A stretch of DNA of 23,756 bases from Bacillota bacterium (lineage in GTDB: Bacteria; Bacillota; Limnochordia; Limnochordales; ZCTH02-B6). Below, in pieces: positions 15,807 to 23,756 of the stretch. The stretch is from the NCBI GenBank assembly GCA_017578085.1, contig PKQR01000017.1, positions 1 through 23,756 of the forward strand. The letters are read 5' to 3'. A model generated the notes under the pieces. It had not been told where the DNA came from, searched no databases, and saw only the letters and a program-made list of their open reading frames with translations. Position 1 is the first letter of the stretch; each line of letters starts with the position of its first letter. The translations under genes and the position numbers were made by a program.

Positions 15807-16230
15807 CAATACCATAGGTGGTCGACAACGGCGATGAAGGGAAGCAGTAGGCGCCAGGCGGGCCAAGAGAGCCGGCGGGTGGTGGGAAGCCGGCGCCGCA
15901 GCCGACGCCGAACTCGTCCCGGAGCTGCCTGCTGAACGTCGGTGACACAGGTGACCCCAGCGTATAGCGTATGCGCGCTCGGGTCCGCCGGTGCGGCAGC
16001 CGATCAGTAAGCCAGGCCGGGAGCCGCTGCAGGAGGGCAGCGCACCCGTTATCAAGCCAGCTCATGCCGGACCGACCGGCGCGGGCGTGCGCGTGGTCGA
16101 AAGGCACGCAGTGGCATGAGCGACGGAGGCTGGCCGCCGCGAGGCGGCAGCAAAGCAGGGTGGTACCACGAAGGCGAGTCCCTTCGTCCCTGGCGTGTCC
16201 TGGCCAGGGACGAGGGGGCTCTTTGATTTT
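15807..16230 (+). ncRNA. T-box riboswitch, leucine type (specifier CUC)
   Basis: A leader of about 420 bases before ilvB senses uncharged tRNA. Stem I signatures: GAAGGGAAGCAGTAG near 15838, then AGAGAGCCGGC (15866-15876) with its partner GCCGGC (15889-15894). The specifier context GAACTCGTCCCGGAGC (15910-15925) has the same spacing as the GGC box of Bacillus glyQS, so the codon is CTC at 15913-15915, Leu. The T-box GGGTGGTACCACG is at 16158-16170. The antiterminator is CAGGG and ACGAAGG pairing with CCTTCGT and CCCTG around the seven-base bulge TGGTACC. The U in UGGU pairs with discriminator A, as in tRNA-Leu. Low charged tRNA-Leu should allow read-through. Confidence 0.92.
16177..16230 (+). 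terminator. T-box leader terminator
   Basis: The left arm at 16177-16194 (ending TCGTCCCTGGC) pairs with the right arm at 16203-16220 (starting GCCAGGGACGA), then TTTGATTTT at 16222-16230. The left arm also supplies CCTTCGT and CCCTG of the antiterminator, so the two structures exclude each other. Confidence 0.88.
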
Positions 16231-16306
16231 GGTGCATACGGCAGCCTGCGCGACGGATAGGGCGTGAAGGGCTGCCCCGTCCCGACGATCCGAGGAGGGG
16301 TTGGCA

Positions 16307-18040
16307 ATGTCAGCTATCGAACTGGCGACGCCGAGCAGCGGCAGGAAGCCCGCCCCGGTCCGCATGACCGGAGCCCAGGCGCTCGTCGAGTGCCTGAAAG
16401 CCGAAGGCGTCGAGTACATCTTTGGCATCCCGGGCGGTGCGGTGCTGCCGCTCTACGATGCCCTCTACAACTCGGGCCTGAAGACGATCTTGTGCCGCCA
16501 TGAGCAGGGCGCGGCCCACATGGCTGACGGCTACGCTCGGGCGACCGGCCGGCCCGGGGTCGTCCTGGCCACGTCCGGCCCAGGGGCGACCAACCTGGTG
16601 ACGGGCATCGCCACCGCGTATATGGACTCCATCCCGCTGGTGGCCATCACCGGCAACGTGTCCCGCTCCCTCATCGGCCGGGACGCGTTTCAGGAGGCCG
16701 ACATCACCGGCATCACCTTGCCCATCACCAAGCACAACTTCCTGGTGCGGAGCGCCAAGGAGCTTCCGTGGGTCATCCGGGCCGCGTTTCACATCGCCAC
16801 CACCGGGCGGCCGGGGCCGGTGCTGGTGGATATCCCCAAAGACGTGGGCACCGAGGAGTTCGGTTTCACGTACCCGGAAACGGTGGACCTGCCCGGCTAC
16901 AAGCCCACCTACAAAGGCCACATCCGCCAGATCCTTGAGGCGGCCCGGGCCATCATGAACGCCAAGCGGCCCCTGCTCTACGTGGGCGGCGGCGCCATCG
17001 CGTCGGGCGCGCACCAAGAGGTGCGGGCGCTGGCGGAGAAGTGCCACTTGCCGGTGACCATGACGTTGATGGGCTTGGGCGCTTTCCCCGGCGATCATCC
17101 GCAGTCCTTAGGGATGCTGGGCATGCACGGCACCGCCTACGCCAACTACGCCGTGCAAAACTGCGACGTGCTCATCGCGGTGGGCGCCCGGTTTGATGAT
17201 CGCGTGACGGGCAATCTCAAGACGTTTGCCCCGCGGGTCGAGCAGATCATCCACATCGACATTGACCCGGCCGAGATCGGCAAGAACGTGGTGCCCCATG
17301 TGCCCATCGTCGGCGACTGCCGCGCGGTGCTGCAGGTGCTGTTGGAGAAGGTCAAGGAGAAGCGCCATCCCGAGTGGTGGCAGCAAATCGACGCGTGGCG
17401 GCGGGAGTACCCGCTGCAGTACCGCAAGGTGGAAGGCCAAATCCACCCGCAGGCGGTATGCGAGGCCCTCTATGAGGTGACCGGCGGGGAAGCCATCGTC
17501 ACCACCGACGTGGGCCAGCACCAGATGTGGGCTGCCCAGTACTACAAGGTCAAGCACCCGCGCCACTTCATCTCCTCGGGCGGCCTCGGCACCATGGGCT
17601 TCGGTTTCCCGGCAGGGATCGGCGCCAAACTTGCCCGGCCCGACAAGGAAGTGTTTGTCGTGTCGGGGGACGGCAGCTTCCAGATGAACATCCAGGAGCT
17701 GGCCACCGCGGCCGACCACAACGTGGGCGTCAAGGTCATCATCATCAACAACTTGTACCTGGGCATGGTCCGCCAGTGGCAGGAGTTCTTCTACGGGCGG
17801 CGCTACGCGGACAGCTACCTCGGCACGCCCGACTTCGTCACCATTGCCAAGGGGTACGGCGTCAAGGGCATGCTGGTCACGGACCCGGCCGATGTGAAAC
17901 CGGCCCTTGAAGAGGCCAGGGCCCACGACGGCCCGGTCGTCATCGACGTGCGCGTGGTGCCTGAGGAGAACTGCTTCCCGATGGTGCCCGCCGGCGGTTC
18001 CAACAGCGAGATGATCGGCCCGAAGGGATGGATTGAGTGA
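16307..18040 (+). CDS. ilvB: Acetolactate synthase large (catalytic) subunit
   Basis: A thiamine-diphosphate and FAD enzyme that condenses two pyruvates, or pyruvate and 2-oxobutyrate, in the first common step of valine, leucine and isoleucine synthesis. Order of domains: N-terminal pyrimidine-binding part with FGIPGGAVLPLYDAL and the catalytic Glu66 in CRHEQGAAHMADGYA; central domain around LLYVGGGA to GARFDDRVTG; C-terminal part with the ThDP motif GDGSFQMN (454-461) ending in INN. Length is 577. ATG 16307 is eight bases after GGAGG (16294-16298); TTG 16301 is too close to it. The stop overlaps ilvN (TGATG). The T-box controls it. Confidence 0.96.
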   Translation: MSAIELATPSSGRKPAPVRMTGAQALVECLKAEGVEYIFGIPGGAVLPLYDALYNSGLKTILCRHEQGAAHMADGYARATGRPGVVLATSGPGATNLVTGIATAYMDSIPLVAITGNVSRSLIGRDAFQEADITGITLPITKHNFLVRSAKELPWVIRAAFHIATTGRPGPVLVDIPKDVGTEEFGFTYPETVDLPGYKPTYKGHIRQILEAARAIMNAKRPLLYVGGGAIASGAHQEVRALAEKCHLPVTMTLMGLGAFPGDHPQSLGMLGMHGTAYANYAVQNCDVLIAVGARFDDRVTGNLKTFAPRVEQIIHIDIDPAEIGKNVVPHVPIVGDCRAVLQVLLEKVKEKRHPEWWQQIDAWRREYPLQYRKVEGQIHPQAVCEALYEVTGGEAIVTTDVGQHQMWAAQYYKVKHPRHFISSGGLGTMGFGFPAGIGAKLARPDKEVFVVSGDGSFQMNIQELATAADHNVGVKVIIINNLYLGMVRQWQEFFYGRRYADSYLGTPDFVTIAKGYGVKGMLVTDPADVKPALEEARAHDGPVVIDVRVVPEENCFPMVPAGGSNSEMIGPKGWIE

Positions 18041-18591
18041 TGCAGGGGAGCAAAGAGCGGGAACACACGCTTTCGGTGCTGGTGGAAAACCGGCCCGGGG
18101 TCTTGAGCCGGGTGGCGGGCCTCTTCAGCCGCCGCGGGTTCAACATCGAAAGCATCGTGGTGGGCACCACGGAGGACCGGCGCTACTCCCGCATGACCAT
18201 CGTGGTCGTGGGGGATGAGGGCGAGGTCGAGCAGGTCACCAAGCAGCTGCACAAGCTCATCGACGTCATCAAGATCTCGGAGCTCTCGCCCCACGAGATG
18301 GTGGAGCGGGAACTGGCCCTGATTAAGGTCGCTGCGGACCGGTCGACACGGTCGGAGATCTTGCAGATCGTCGACATCTTCCGGGCGAGCGTCATTGACG
18401 TCAGCGAACGCTCGCTGGTCATCGAGGTCACCGGCGACACCGACAAGGTGAAGGCCATGATCGACCTGCTCAGGCCCTTTGGCATCAAGGAGCTGGTGCG
18501 CACGGGCCGGGTGGCCATGACGCGCGGCCCCAGGGCCGTCAGCGTCACAGAAAGCCGACAGGGAGGTGGCTTGCAGGCCGTCGGTGGATGA
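18040..18591 (+). CDS. ilvN: Acetolactate synthase small (regulatory) subunit
   Basis: It binds the large subunit, raises its activity and gives feedback inhibition by valine or other branched-chain amino acids. An N-terminal ACT domain (residues ~9-83) starts HTLSVLVENRPGVLSRVAGLFSRR in adjoining blocks and contains GFNIESIVVG, where effectors bind in the family. The C-terminal ALS domain has ELALIKVAADRSTRSEI and IDLLRPFGIKELVRTGRVAM. The ~183-residue length fits the long form. ATG 18040 overlaps the ilvB stop; a GTG one codon upstream (18037) is possible. The last ~20 residues are a non-conserved tail. Confidence 0.95.
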   Translation: MQGSKEREHTLSVLVENRPGVLSRVAGLFSRRGFNIESIVVGTTEDRRYSRMTIVVVGDEGEVEQVTKQLHKLIDVIKISELSPHEMVERELALIKVAADRSTRSEILQIVDIFRASVIDVSERSLVIEVTGDTDKVKAMIDLLRPFGIKELVRTGRVAMTRGPRAVSVTESRQGGGLQAVGG

Positions 18592-18647
18592 GCTCCGGCG
18601 GATGCGTTAGAGCGGACCAGTGCCAGCAGCCGGCGCAGCGTATAAGC

Positions 18648-18661
18648 CCGGGCCGGCCCGG
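18648..18661. repeat. 14-bp perfect palindrome between ilvN and ilvC
   Basis: CCGGGCCGGCCCGG reads the same on both strands. It lies in the 137-base gap, with no T-run after it. The gap also holds the ilvC ribosome site; I see no promoter in it. An RNA stem or processing site is possible. Confidence 0.5.
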
Positions 18662-18728
18662 TAGAGGCGGCCGCGGGATAGAGGATGAGAGTCAAAAGCA
18701 AGCTGAGTGGAGGAGCTGACCCGGAATC

Positions 18729-19763
18729 ATGGCTGTAATTTACTACGATCAGGACGCCAACTTGGATGTGCTCAAAGGGCTGACCATTGCCATCATCGGC
18801 TACGGCAGCCAGGGACACGCCCACGCGCTCAACTTGCGGGACAGCGGGCTGAAGGTTATTGTGGCCAACCGGCCGGGCAGTGAGAACTACCGCCAGGCGG
18901 TGGCCGACGGCTGGCAGCCTGTGAGCGCGGCCGAAGCGGCCGCGCAGGCCGACATCATCGTCATGCTGGCACCTGACCAAGTGCAGCCGCAGATTTACGA
19001 AAATGACATCCGGCCGCACTTGACCGAGGGCAAGGCGCTCGTCTTTTCCCACGGCTTCAACATTCACTTCCGGCAGATCGTCCCGCCGCCCAACGTGGAC
19101 GTGTTCATGGTGGCGCCCAAGAGCCCCGGGCATCTTGTGCGGCGCATGTTCGAGGCCGGCCAGGGCGTGCCGGGCCTGTTGGCCGTGCACCAGGACGCCA
19201 CCGGCCAAGCCAAGGAGCGGGCCTTGGCCTACGCGCGCGGCATCGGCTGCACCCGCGCCGGCGTCATCGAGACGACCTTCCAAGAGGAGACCGAAACCGA
19301 CCTCTTTGGCGAGCAGGTGGTGCTCTGCGGCGGCGTCACCGAGCTCATTCGGGCCGGTTTCGACACGCTGGTGGAGGCGGGCTATCAGCCTGAGATCGCG
19401 TACTTCGAGTGCCTGCATGAGCTGAAGCTCATCGTCGACCTCATCTACGAGGGCGGCATCTCTTACATGCGCTACTCCATCAGCGACACCGCGGAGTACG
19501 GCGACCTCGTGACCGGCAAGCGCATCATCACCGAGGAAACCCGCCGCGAGATGCGGCGCATCCTCGAGGAAATCCGCTCCGGCCGCTTTGCCCGGGAGTG
19601 GGTGCTTGAGAACAAGGCGGGCCGGCCTGTGTACTGGGCCCTCAAGGAGCGGGAGCAGAACCACTTGATCGAAAAGGTCGGCCGCGAGCTCAGGGCGATG
19701 ATGCCCTGGATCCAGCCCAAGCGGCGGACTGGTGTCGAAGGCACAGCGGGCGGCGCCCGGTAG
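18729..19763 (+). CDS. ilvC: Ketol-acid reductoisomerase, class I (KARI)
   Basis: It isomerises and reduces acetolactate or acetohydroxybutyrate to the dihydroxy acid, using Mg and NAD(P)H. The Rossmann motif is GYGSQGHAHALN (24-35). Catalytic and metal residues: H108 in FSHGFNI, K131 in APKSPGHLVRR, D191 and E195 in TDLFGEQ, E227 and E231, S252. At 344 residues it is the short class I type. The cofactor loop ANRPGSENY (46-54) keeps Arg48 and Ser51, but Asn53 stands where NADPH enzymes usually have a second Ser. ATG 18729 is 13 bases after GGAGGAG (18709-18715), an unusually long spacing. Confidence 0.96.
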   Translation: MAVIYYDQDANLDVLKGLTIAIIGYGSQGHAHALNLRDSGLKVIVANRPGSENYRQAVADGWQPVSAAEAAAQADIIVMLAPDQVQPQIYENDIRPHLTEGKALVFSHGFNIHFRQIVPPPNVDVFMVAPKSPGHLVRRMFEAGQGVPGLLAVHQDATGQAKERALAYARGIGCTRAGVIETTFQEETETDLFGEQVVLCGGVTELIRAGFDTLVEAGYQPEIAYFECLHELKLIVDLIYEGGISYMRYSISDTAEYGDLVTGKRIITEETRREMRRILEEIRSGRFAREWVLENKAGRPVYWALKEREQNHLIEKVGRELRAMMPWIQPKRRTGVEGTAGGAR

Positions 19764-19795
19764 GCGCCGGCCTGCACGGGTAGGGAGGAGCAGCG

Positions 19796-20959
19796 TTGCA
19801 GTTGGAACAGCAGCACTTGCGCATTCCCGGACCGACCCCGGTGCCGCCCCGGGTCATGCGGGCGGCGGCGCGGCCTGTGGTCAACCACAGGGGCGCCGCG
19901 TTCCGGGAGTTGTACAAACAGGTCACAGCCGAGCTTAAGAACGTCTTCCAGACCCAAGGGGAAGTCATGATCATCACGGGTTCCGGGACGGCGGCCATGG
20001 AGGCCGCCGTCGTGAACCTGGTGTCGCCCGGCGAGAAGGTCCTGGTGCTGGTGGGCGGCAAGTTCGGCGAGCGCTGGGGCGAGATCGCCCGGGCCTACGG
20101 GGCCCAGGTGATCGAGTGGCGTTACGACTGGCGCCAGGGCGCCGAGCCTGAGGAGCTGGCCCGCCGGCTCGCGGCAGACCCGGACATCGTGGCGGTCTTT
20201 GCCACGCACAACGAGTCGTCCACGGGCGTCATGAACGACATCGAAGGCCTCTCCCGGGCGCGGGATCTCGGCGGCAGGCGCCACCGGGCGCTCCTGATCG
20301 TGGACAGCGTCAGCGCCCTCGGCGGGGCGCCCCTGCCCATGGACGCCTGGGGCGTAGACGCGGTGGTGACGGGGTCGCAAAAGTGCCTGATGGTGCCGCC
20401 GGGCCTGTCCTTTGTGGCCTTGGGGCAGAGGGCGCTGGAGCGGCTGGAGCAGGTCACCACCGGCCGCTACTACCTGGACCTGCGGGCGTACCGCAAGGCG
20501 GCGGCCGCGGGCGAAAGCCCGTACACGCCGGCGGTGACGCTGGTCTTTGCCTTGCAGGAAGCCTTGGCCATGCTGGCCGAGGAGGGGCTGGAAAACTCCT
20601 TTGCCCGCCACCGCCTCATGCGCGACATGGTGCGGGCCGGGATCAAGGCCTTGGGCCTGCCGCTTTGGACCGACGAGCGCTGGGCGTCGCCCACCGTCAC
20701 CGCGGTCGAGGGCGCGCCGGGGCTTGAGGTGGAGCCTTTCCGGAAGCTGGTGCGCGATCGGTTCGGCGTGGAGCTGGCCGGCGGGCAGGGCGAGCTGAAG
20801 GGCCGGATCTTCCGCATCGGCCACATGGGCTACGCTGGCCCCCTGGACATGATTGCGGCGCTGGCGGCCATCGAACAAGGATTGGCCGCGAGCGGCTTCC
20901 CCGTTAAGCTGGGCGCCGGGGTCGCCGCGGCCCAGGAGGTCTGGGCGCGGTGGGCGTGA
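19796..20959 (+). CDS. Class V aminotransferase (alanine-glyoxylate / serine-pyruvate type), likely serine biosynthesis
   Basis: A 387-residue PLP-dependent class V (SGAT-like) transaminase. It begins IPGPTPVPPRVMRA, has the cofactor region ITGSGTAAMEAAV (60-72), THNESSTGV (137-145), the PLP aspartate at 170 in LIVDSVSALGG, and the Schiff-base lysine at 196 in VTGSQKCLM. Near its end is FRIGHMGYAGPLDM, with an Arg typical of carboxylate binding. Related enzymes next to serA act as phosphoserine or broad-specificity transaminases where SerC is absent, so a role converting 3-phosphohydroxypyruvate to phosphoserine is inferred. Serine-glyoxylate or alanine-glyoxylate exchange is possible too. 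Start is TTG 19796 after GGGAGGAG (19783-19790). It overlaps serA by ten bases. Confidence 0.88.
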   Translation: MQLEQQHLRIPGPTPVPPRVMRAAARPVVNHRGAAFRELYKQVTAELKNVFQTQGEVMIITGSGTAAMEAAVVNLVSPGEKVLVLVGGKFGERWGEIARAYGAQVIEWRYDWRQGAEPEELARRLAADPDIVAVFATHNESSTGVMNDIEGLSRARDLGGRRHRALLIVDSVSALGGAPLPMDAWGVDAVVTGSQKCLMVPPGLSFVALGQRALERLEQVTTGRYYLDLRAYRKAAAAGESPYTPAVTLVFALQEALAMLAEEGLENSFARHRLMRDMVRAGIKALGLPLWTDERWASPTVTAVEGAPGLEVEPFRKLVRDRFGVELAGGQGELKGRIFRIGHMGYAGPLDMIAALAAIEQGLAASGFPVKLGAGVAAAQEVWARWA

Positions 20960-22539
20960 GGATTCTCGTCGCGGACCCGATCTCCGAGGAAGGGCTGGCG
21001 GTGCTGCGGCAGGGGGACGCCGAGGTGGACGTCCGCACGGGGCTGTCCCAGGAAGAGCTCATTGCCATCATCGGCGGCTATGACGCCTTGATCGTGCGCA
21101 GCGCTACCCGGGTGACGGCGCCGATCATTGCCGCCGCCGACAGGCTGCGGGTCATCGGCCGGGCCGGCGTGGGCGTCGACAACATTGACGTGGACGCGGC
21201 GACCCGCAAGGGCATCCTCGTCATCAACGCCCCGGAGGGCAACACGGTGGCCACGGCCGAGCACACCATCGCGATGATGTTGGCCCTTGCCCGCTGGATC
21301 CCGCAGGCCCACGCGTCCGTAAGCCGCGACCGGAAGTGGGAGCGGCAGCGGTTCATGGGCATGCAGATCATGGGCAAGGTGCTGGGCGTCATCGGCCTTG
21401 GACGCATCGGGAGCCAGGTGGCGCGCCGGGCCATCGCCCTTGGGATGCAGGTGCTGGCCTACGACCCGTACATCTCCCAGGACCGCGCGAAGGAGTTGGG
21501 CGTGGAGCTCACGGACGTGGACGACATCTGCCGGCGGGCCCACATCATCACGGTGCACACGCCGCTCACCCGGGCCACGGAAAACCTCATCGGCCGCCGG
21601 CAGTTTGAGCTGATGCAGCCGGGCGTGCGCATCATCAACTGCGCCCGGGGCGGCATCGTCGACGAGGAAGCGCTCTTGGAGGCGCTCGAGTCGGGCAAAG
21701 TGGCCGGGGCGGCCCTGGACGTCTTCCGCAACGAGCCCCCGTGGGATAGCCCCTTGGTGGGCCACCCGCGGGTCGTTGTGACGCCGCACTTGGGCGCGTC
21801 CACCGTGGAAGCCCAGATCAACGTGGCGGTGGACGTGGCCAAGGAAGTGCTGCGGGCGCTGCAGGGGGAGCCGGTGCCCCACGCGGTCAACCTGCCGGCC
21901 ATGTCGCCGGAGGAACTGGAGAAGCTGCGGCCGTTCTTGGACCTCGCGGAGCGCTTGGGCCGCCTGTACACGGAGCTCGTGGGCGGCGGGCACCGGCGGC
22001 TCGAGGTCGTCTACAGCGGCCAGCTGGCGGAGATGAACTGCTCGCCCCTGACGCGGGCGGTGCTCAAGGGGATGCTGGACCCGATCCTGCACGAGTCGGT
22101 CAACTACGTGAACGCCCCCGTGGTCGCCAAGGATCGGGGCGTCCAGGTTTCCGAGACGCGGGAGCCCGCGGCCGGCGACTACCAGAGCCTCATCACGCTC
22201 AAGGGCAGCAACGGCCAGACCGGCGAGCGCACGGTGGCGGGCACCCTCACCGGGCGCAACGTGCCGACCTTGGTGGGCATCGACGGCTACCGGGTCAATG
22301 TGGATACGTCCGGCTATCTCTTGGTCGCCCGGAACGTGGACCGTCCCGGCATGATCGGGAAGGTCGGGACGCTCCTGGGCGAGCACGGCATCAACATCGC
22401 CTTCATGCAGGTGGGCCGCAAAGAGGTCGGCGGCCAGGCCGTGATGGTACTCGGCGTGGACGACCCGATCCCGCCGCATGTGCTTGAGCGCCTGGCGGAG
22501 ATCCAGGACCTGTGGGACACGCGGGTGGTCTATTGGTGA
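20950..22539 (+). CDS. serA: D-3-phosphoglycerate dehydrogenase (SerA), long form with ACT domain
   Basis: It oxidises 3-phosphoglycerate with NAD to 3-phosphohydroxypyruvate, the first step of serine synthesis. NAD-binding GLGRIG is at 149-154, with Asp172 at the end of the next strand fitting NAD. The active-site set is Arg233 (NCARGG), Glu262 and His280 (TPHLGAST). After residue ~320 come the allosteric substrate-binding domain and a C-terminal ACT domain (from ~454, VARNVDRPGMIGKVG), a likely serine-sensing module. Length (529 residues) matches Mycobacterium- and Bacillus-type enzymes. GTG 20950 lies ten bases after GGAGG in the 3' end of the aminotransferase gene; GTG 20956 would be two codons shorter. 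Confidence 0.95.
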   Translation: MGVRILVADPISEEGLAVLRQGDAEVDVRTGLSQEELIAIIGGYDALIVRSATRVTAPIIAAADRLRVIGRAGVGVDNIDVDAATRKGILVINAPEGNTVATAEHTIAMMLALARWIPQAHASVSRDRKWERQRFMGMQIMGKVLGVIGLGRIGSQVARRAIALGMQVLAYDPYISQDRAKELGVELTDVDDICRRAHIITVHTPLTRATENLIGRRQFELMQPGVRIINCARGGIVDEEALLEALESGKVAGAALDVFRNEPPWDSPLVGHPRVVVTPHLGASTVEAQINVAVDVAKEVLRALQGEPVPHAVNLPAMSPEELEKLRPFLDLAERLGRLYTELVGGGHRRLEVVYSGQLAEMNCSPLTRAVLKGMLDPILHESVNYVNAPVVAKDRGVQVSETREPAAGDYQSLITLKGSNGQTGERTVAGTLTGRNVPTLVGIDGYRVNVDTSGYLLVARNVDRPGMIGKVGTLLGEHGINIAFMQVGRKEVGGQAVMVLGVDDPIPPHVLERLAEIQDLWDTRVVYW

Positions 22540-22552
22540 GGAGGTCGAGAGT

Positions 22553-23756
22553 ATGCGGCGCATACGGATTTTCGACACGACGCTGCGGGACGGCGAGCAG
22601 TCGCCCGGCGTAAACCTCAATGCCCAGGAAAAGCTGGAGATTGCCCGGCAGCTGGCGCGCCTTGGCGTCGATGTCATCGAGGCCGGCTTCCCGGTGGCGT
22701 CTCCGGGCGATCTCCAGGCGGTGCAGCTCATCGCCCGGGAAGTGCGGGGGCCCATCATCGCCGCCTTGGCCCGGGCCAACAAGACCGACATCGAGAAGGC
22801 GGCCGAGGCGCTGCGGCCGGCGGCTCGTCCCCGGATCCACACCTTCATCGCCACCTCCGACATCCACATGCGCTACAAGCTGCGCAAGACCCCCGACGAG
22901 GTCGTGGCCATGGCGGTGGCGGCGGTGCGGTACGCCAAGGAATTCGTGGAGGATGTGGAGTTTTCCGCGGAGGACGCGACCCGCAGCGACTGGGACTTCC
23001 TGTGCCGCATTTTCGCCGCCGCCATCGAGGCGGGCGCCACCACGATCAACATCCCGGACACGGTCGGCTACACGACGCCGGCGGAGTACGCGGCGCTCAT
23101 CCGCTACGTGAAAGAGAACACGCCGGGCATTGATAAAGTCATCATCAGCGTCCACTGCCATGACGACCTCGGGCTCGCGGTGGCCAACTCGCTGGCGGCC
23201 ATCGAAGCCGGCGCGGACCAGGTGGAAGGCTGCATCAACGGCATCGGGGAGCGGGCGGGCAACGCGGCCCTCGAGGAGATCATCATGGCCCTGCGGACGC
23301 GCCAGGATCACTACAAGGTCGAAACCGGCATCGTCACCGAGCAGATTTACCGCACGAGCCGCCTGGTGAGCGCGTTGACGGGCATGCAGATCCAGCCCAA
23401 CAAGGCCATCGTCGGCGACAACGCCTTTGCCCATGAGTCGGGCATCCACCAGGACGGCTTCCTCAAGGAGCGCACGACCTACGAGATCATGACGCCCGAG
23501 TCGGTGGGCGTGCCGCAGAGCCGCCTGGTGCTGGGCAAGCATTCGGGCCGCCACGCGTTCCGGGTGCGCCTCAAGGAGCTCGGGTACGACCTCAGCGAGG
23601 AAAAGATCCAGCGGGCCTACGAACGCTTTGTGGAGCTGTGCGACCGCAAGAAGCACGTGACCGACCGGGACATCCAGGCCATCGTCGAGGAAGACGTGGT
23701 CACCATCCCGGAGCTGTACACCCTCGACTACTTGCACGTCACGTCGGGTACGGCGG
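22553..23756 (+). CDS. leuA: 2-Isopropylmalate synthase (LeuA), 5' part, runs off the window
   Basis: It condenses 2-oxoisovalerate with acetyl-CoA, the committed step of leucine synthesis. No stop occurs before the window ends, so ~401 residues of an expected ~510 are seen. DTTLRDGEQSPGV (8-20) is the family signature with Arg12 and Asp13. The metal site is HCHDDLG with His201 and His203, followed by NGIGERAGNA. GDNAFAHESGIHQDG and LGKHSGRHAF are also conserved. The catalytic barrel and linker are complete; the leucine-binding C-terminal regulatory domain is cut, beginning near TSGT at the edge. ATG 22553 follows GAGGAGG (22538-22544), which overlaps the serA stop. Homocitrate or citramalate synthase are relatives, but the overall match and context favour LeuA. 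Confidence 0.94.
   Translation, partial: MRRIRIFDTTLRDGEQSPGVNLNAQEKLEIARQLARLGVDVIEAGFPVASPGDLQAVQLIAREVRGPIIAALARANKTDIEKAAEALRPAARPRIHTFIATSDIHMRYKLRKTPDEVVAMAVAAVRYAKEFVEDVEFSAEDATRSDWDFLCRIFAAAIEAGATTINIPDTVGYTTPAEYAALIRYVKENTPGIDKVIISVHCHDDLGLAVANSLAAIEAGADQVEGCINGIGERAGNAALEEIIMALRTRQDHYKVETGIVTEQIYRTSRLVSALTGMQIQPNKAIVGDNAFAHESGIHQDGFLKERTTYEIMTPESVGVPQSRLVLGKHSGRHAFRVRLKELGYDLSEEKIQRAYERFVELCDRKKHVTDRDIQAIVEEDVVTIPELYTLDYLHVTSGTA

Noticed and set aside
14698..15837. 379-residue plus-strand frame covering the region opposite selD
   Set aside because: It is antisense to selD, crosses the divergent promoters and has no recognisable domain. selD on the other strand explains the coding signal.
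4923..18658. Repeated GGCCGGCC octamer in several gaps and genes as a motif family
   Set aside because: It also occurs inside coding sequence (for example 3311-3318 and 4033-4040) and is expected in DNA of this base composition.
20830..22869. 679-residue open frame on the minus strand opposite serA
   Set aside because: Product is His/Arg/Gly-rich with no family features and lies wholly opposite serA and its neighbours. Long antisense frames are expected in GC-rich DNA.

Overview
The window looks like chromosomal DNA from a GC-rich, probably thermophilic, endospore-forming Bacillota lineage (Symbiobacterium-, Thermaerobacter- or Limnochorda-like; inference only). Reasons: YmfH-type peptidase homologue, CwlD-type sporulation amidase homologue, a T-box leucine riboswitch in front of ilvB, a Bacillus-style ARG box in front of argC, strong GGAGG ribosome sites, and many GTG and TTG starts. 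No mobile element, CRISPR array, rRNA or tRNA gene was seen. Most of the window is ordinary biosynthetic metabolism.

Layout. (1) 1-4955, + strand: the 3' part of a YmfH-like peptidase gene, an EamA transporter, 5-formyltetrahydrofolate cyclo-ligase, a DUF4392 (D-glutamate cyclase-like) protein, a YbxB/RsmC-like methyltransferase and a CwlD-like amidase. (2) 5043-6341: murA, closed by an intrinsic terminator at 6439-6468. (3) 6488-14323, + strand: the arginine operon argC-argJ-argB-argD-carB, driven by a promoter whose -35 region lies inside an ARG box. It ends in a C-rich, G-poor tract and a strong hairpin. carA and argF are not here. (4) 14485-15537, - strand: selD, convergent with the arginine operon. 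(5) 15772-23756, + strand: a consensus promoter, a leucine (CUC) T-box leader with terminator/antiterminator, then ilvB-ilvN-ilvC, a class V aminotransferase, serA and leuA, which runs off the window.

The most notable point is that selD is itself a selenoprotein gene. The obvious open frame (TTG at 15447) is only a fragment. Upstream of it an in-frame UGA at 15486-15484 lies exactly where SelD proteins carry their catalytic Cys, in the context AGUGCKIG. It has a good RBS and GTG start, and a hairpin with a GUU loop lies 33 nt after the UGA, where a bacterial SECIS should be. So this organism should decode UGA as selenocysteine, and SelD, which makes selenophosphate, depends on its own product.

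Second, two apparent serine-biosynthesis genes (class V aminotransferase and serA) lie between ilvC and leuA with no visible promoter of their own, so the leucine T-box probably controls serine synthesis too. The arginine operon has the pieces for a cyclic acetyl-ornithine route (ArgJ) with feedback at ArgB, which carries the N-terminal helix typical of arginine-sensitive enzymes.
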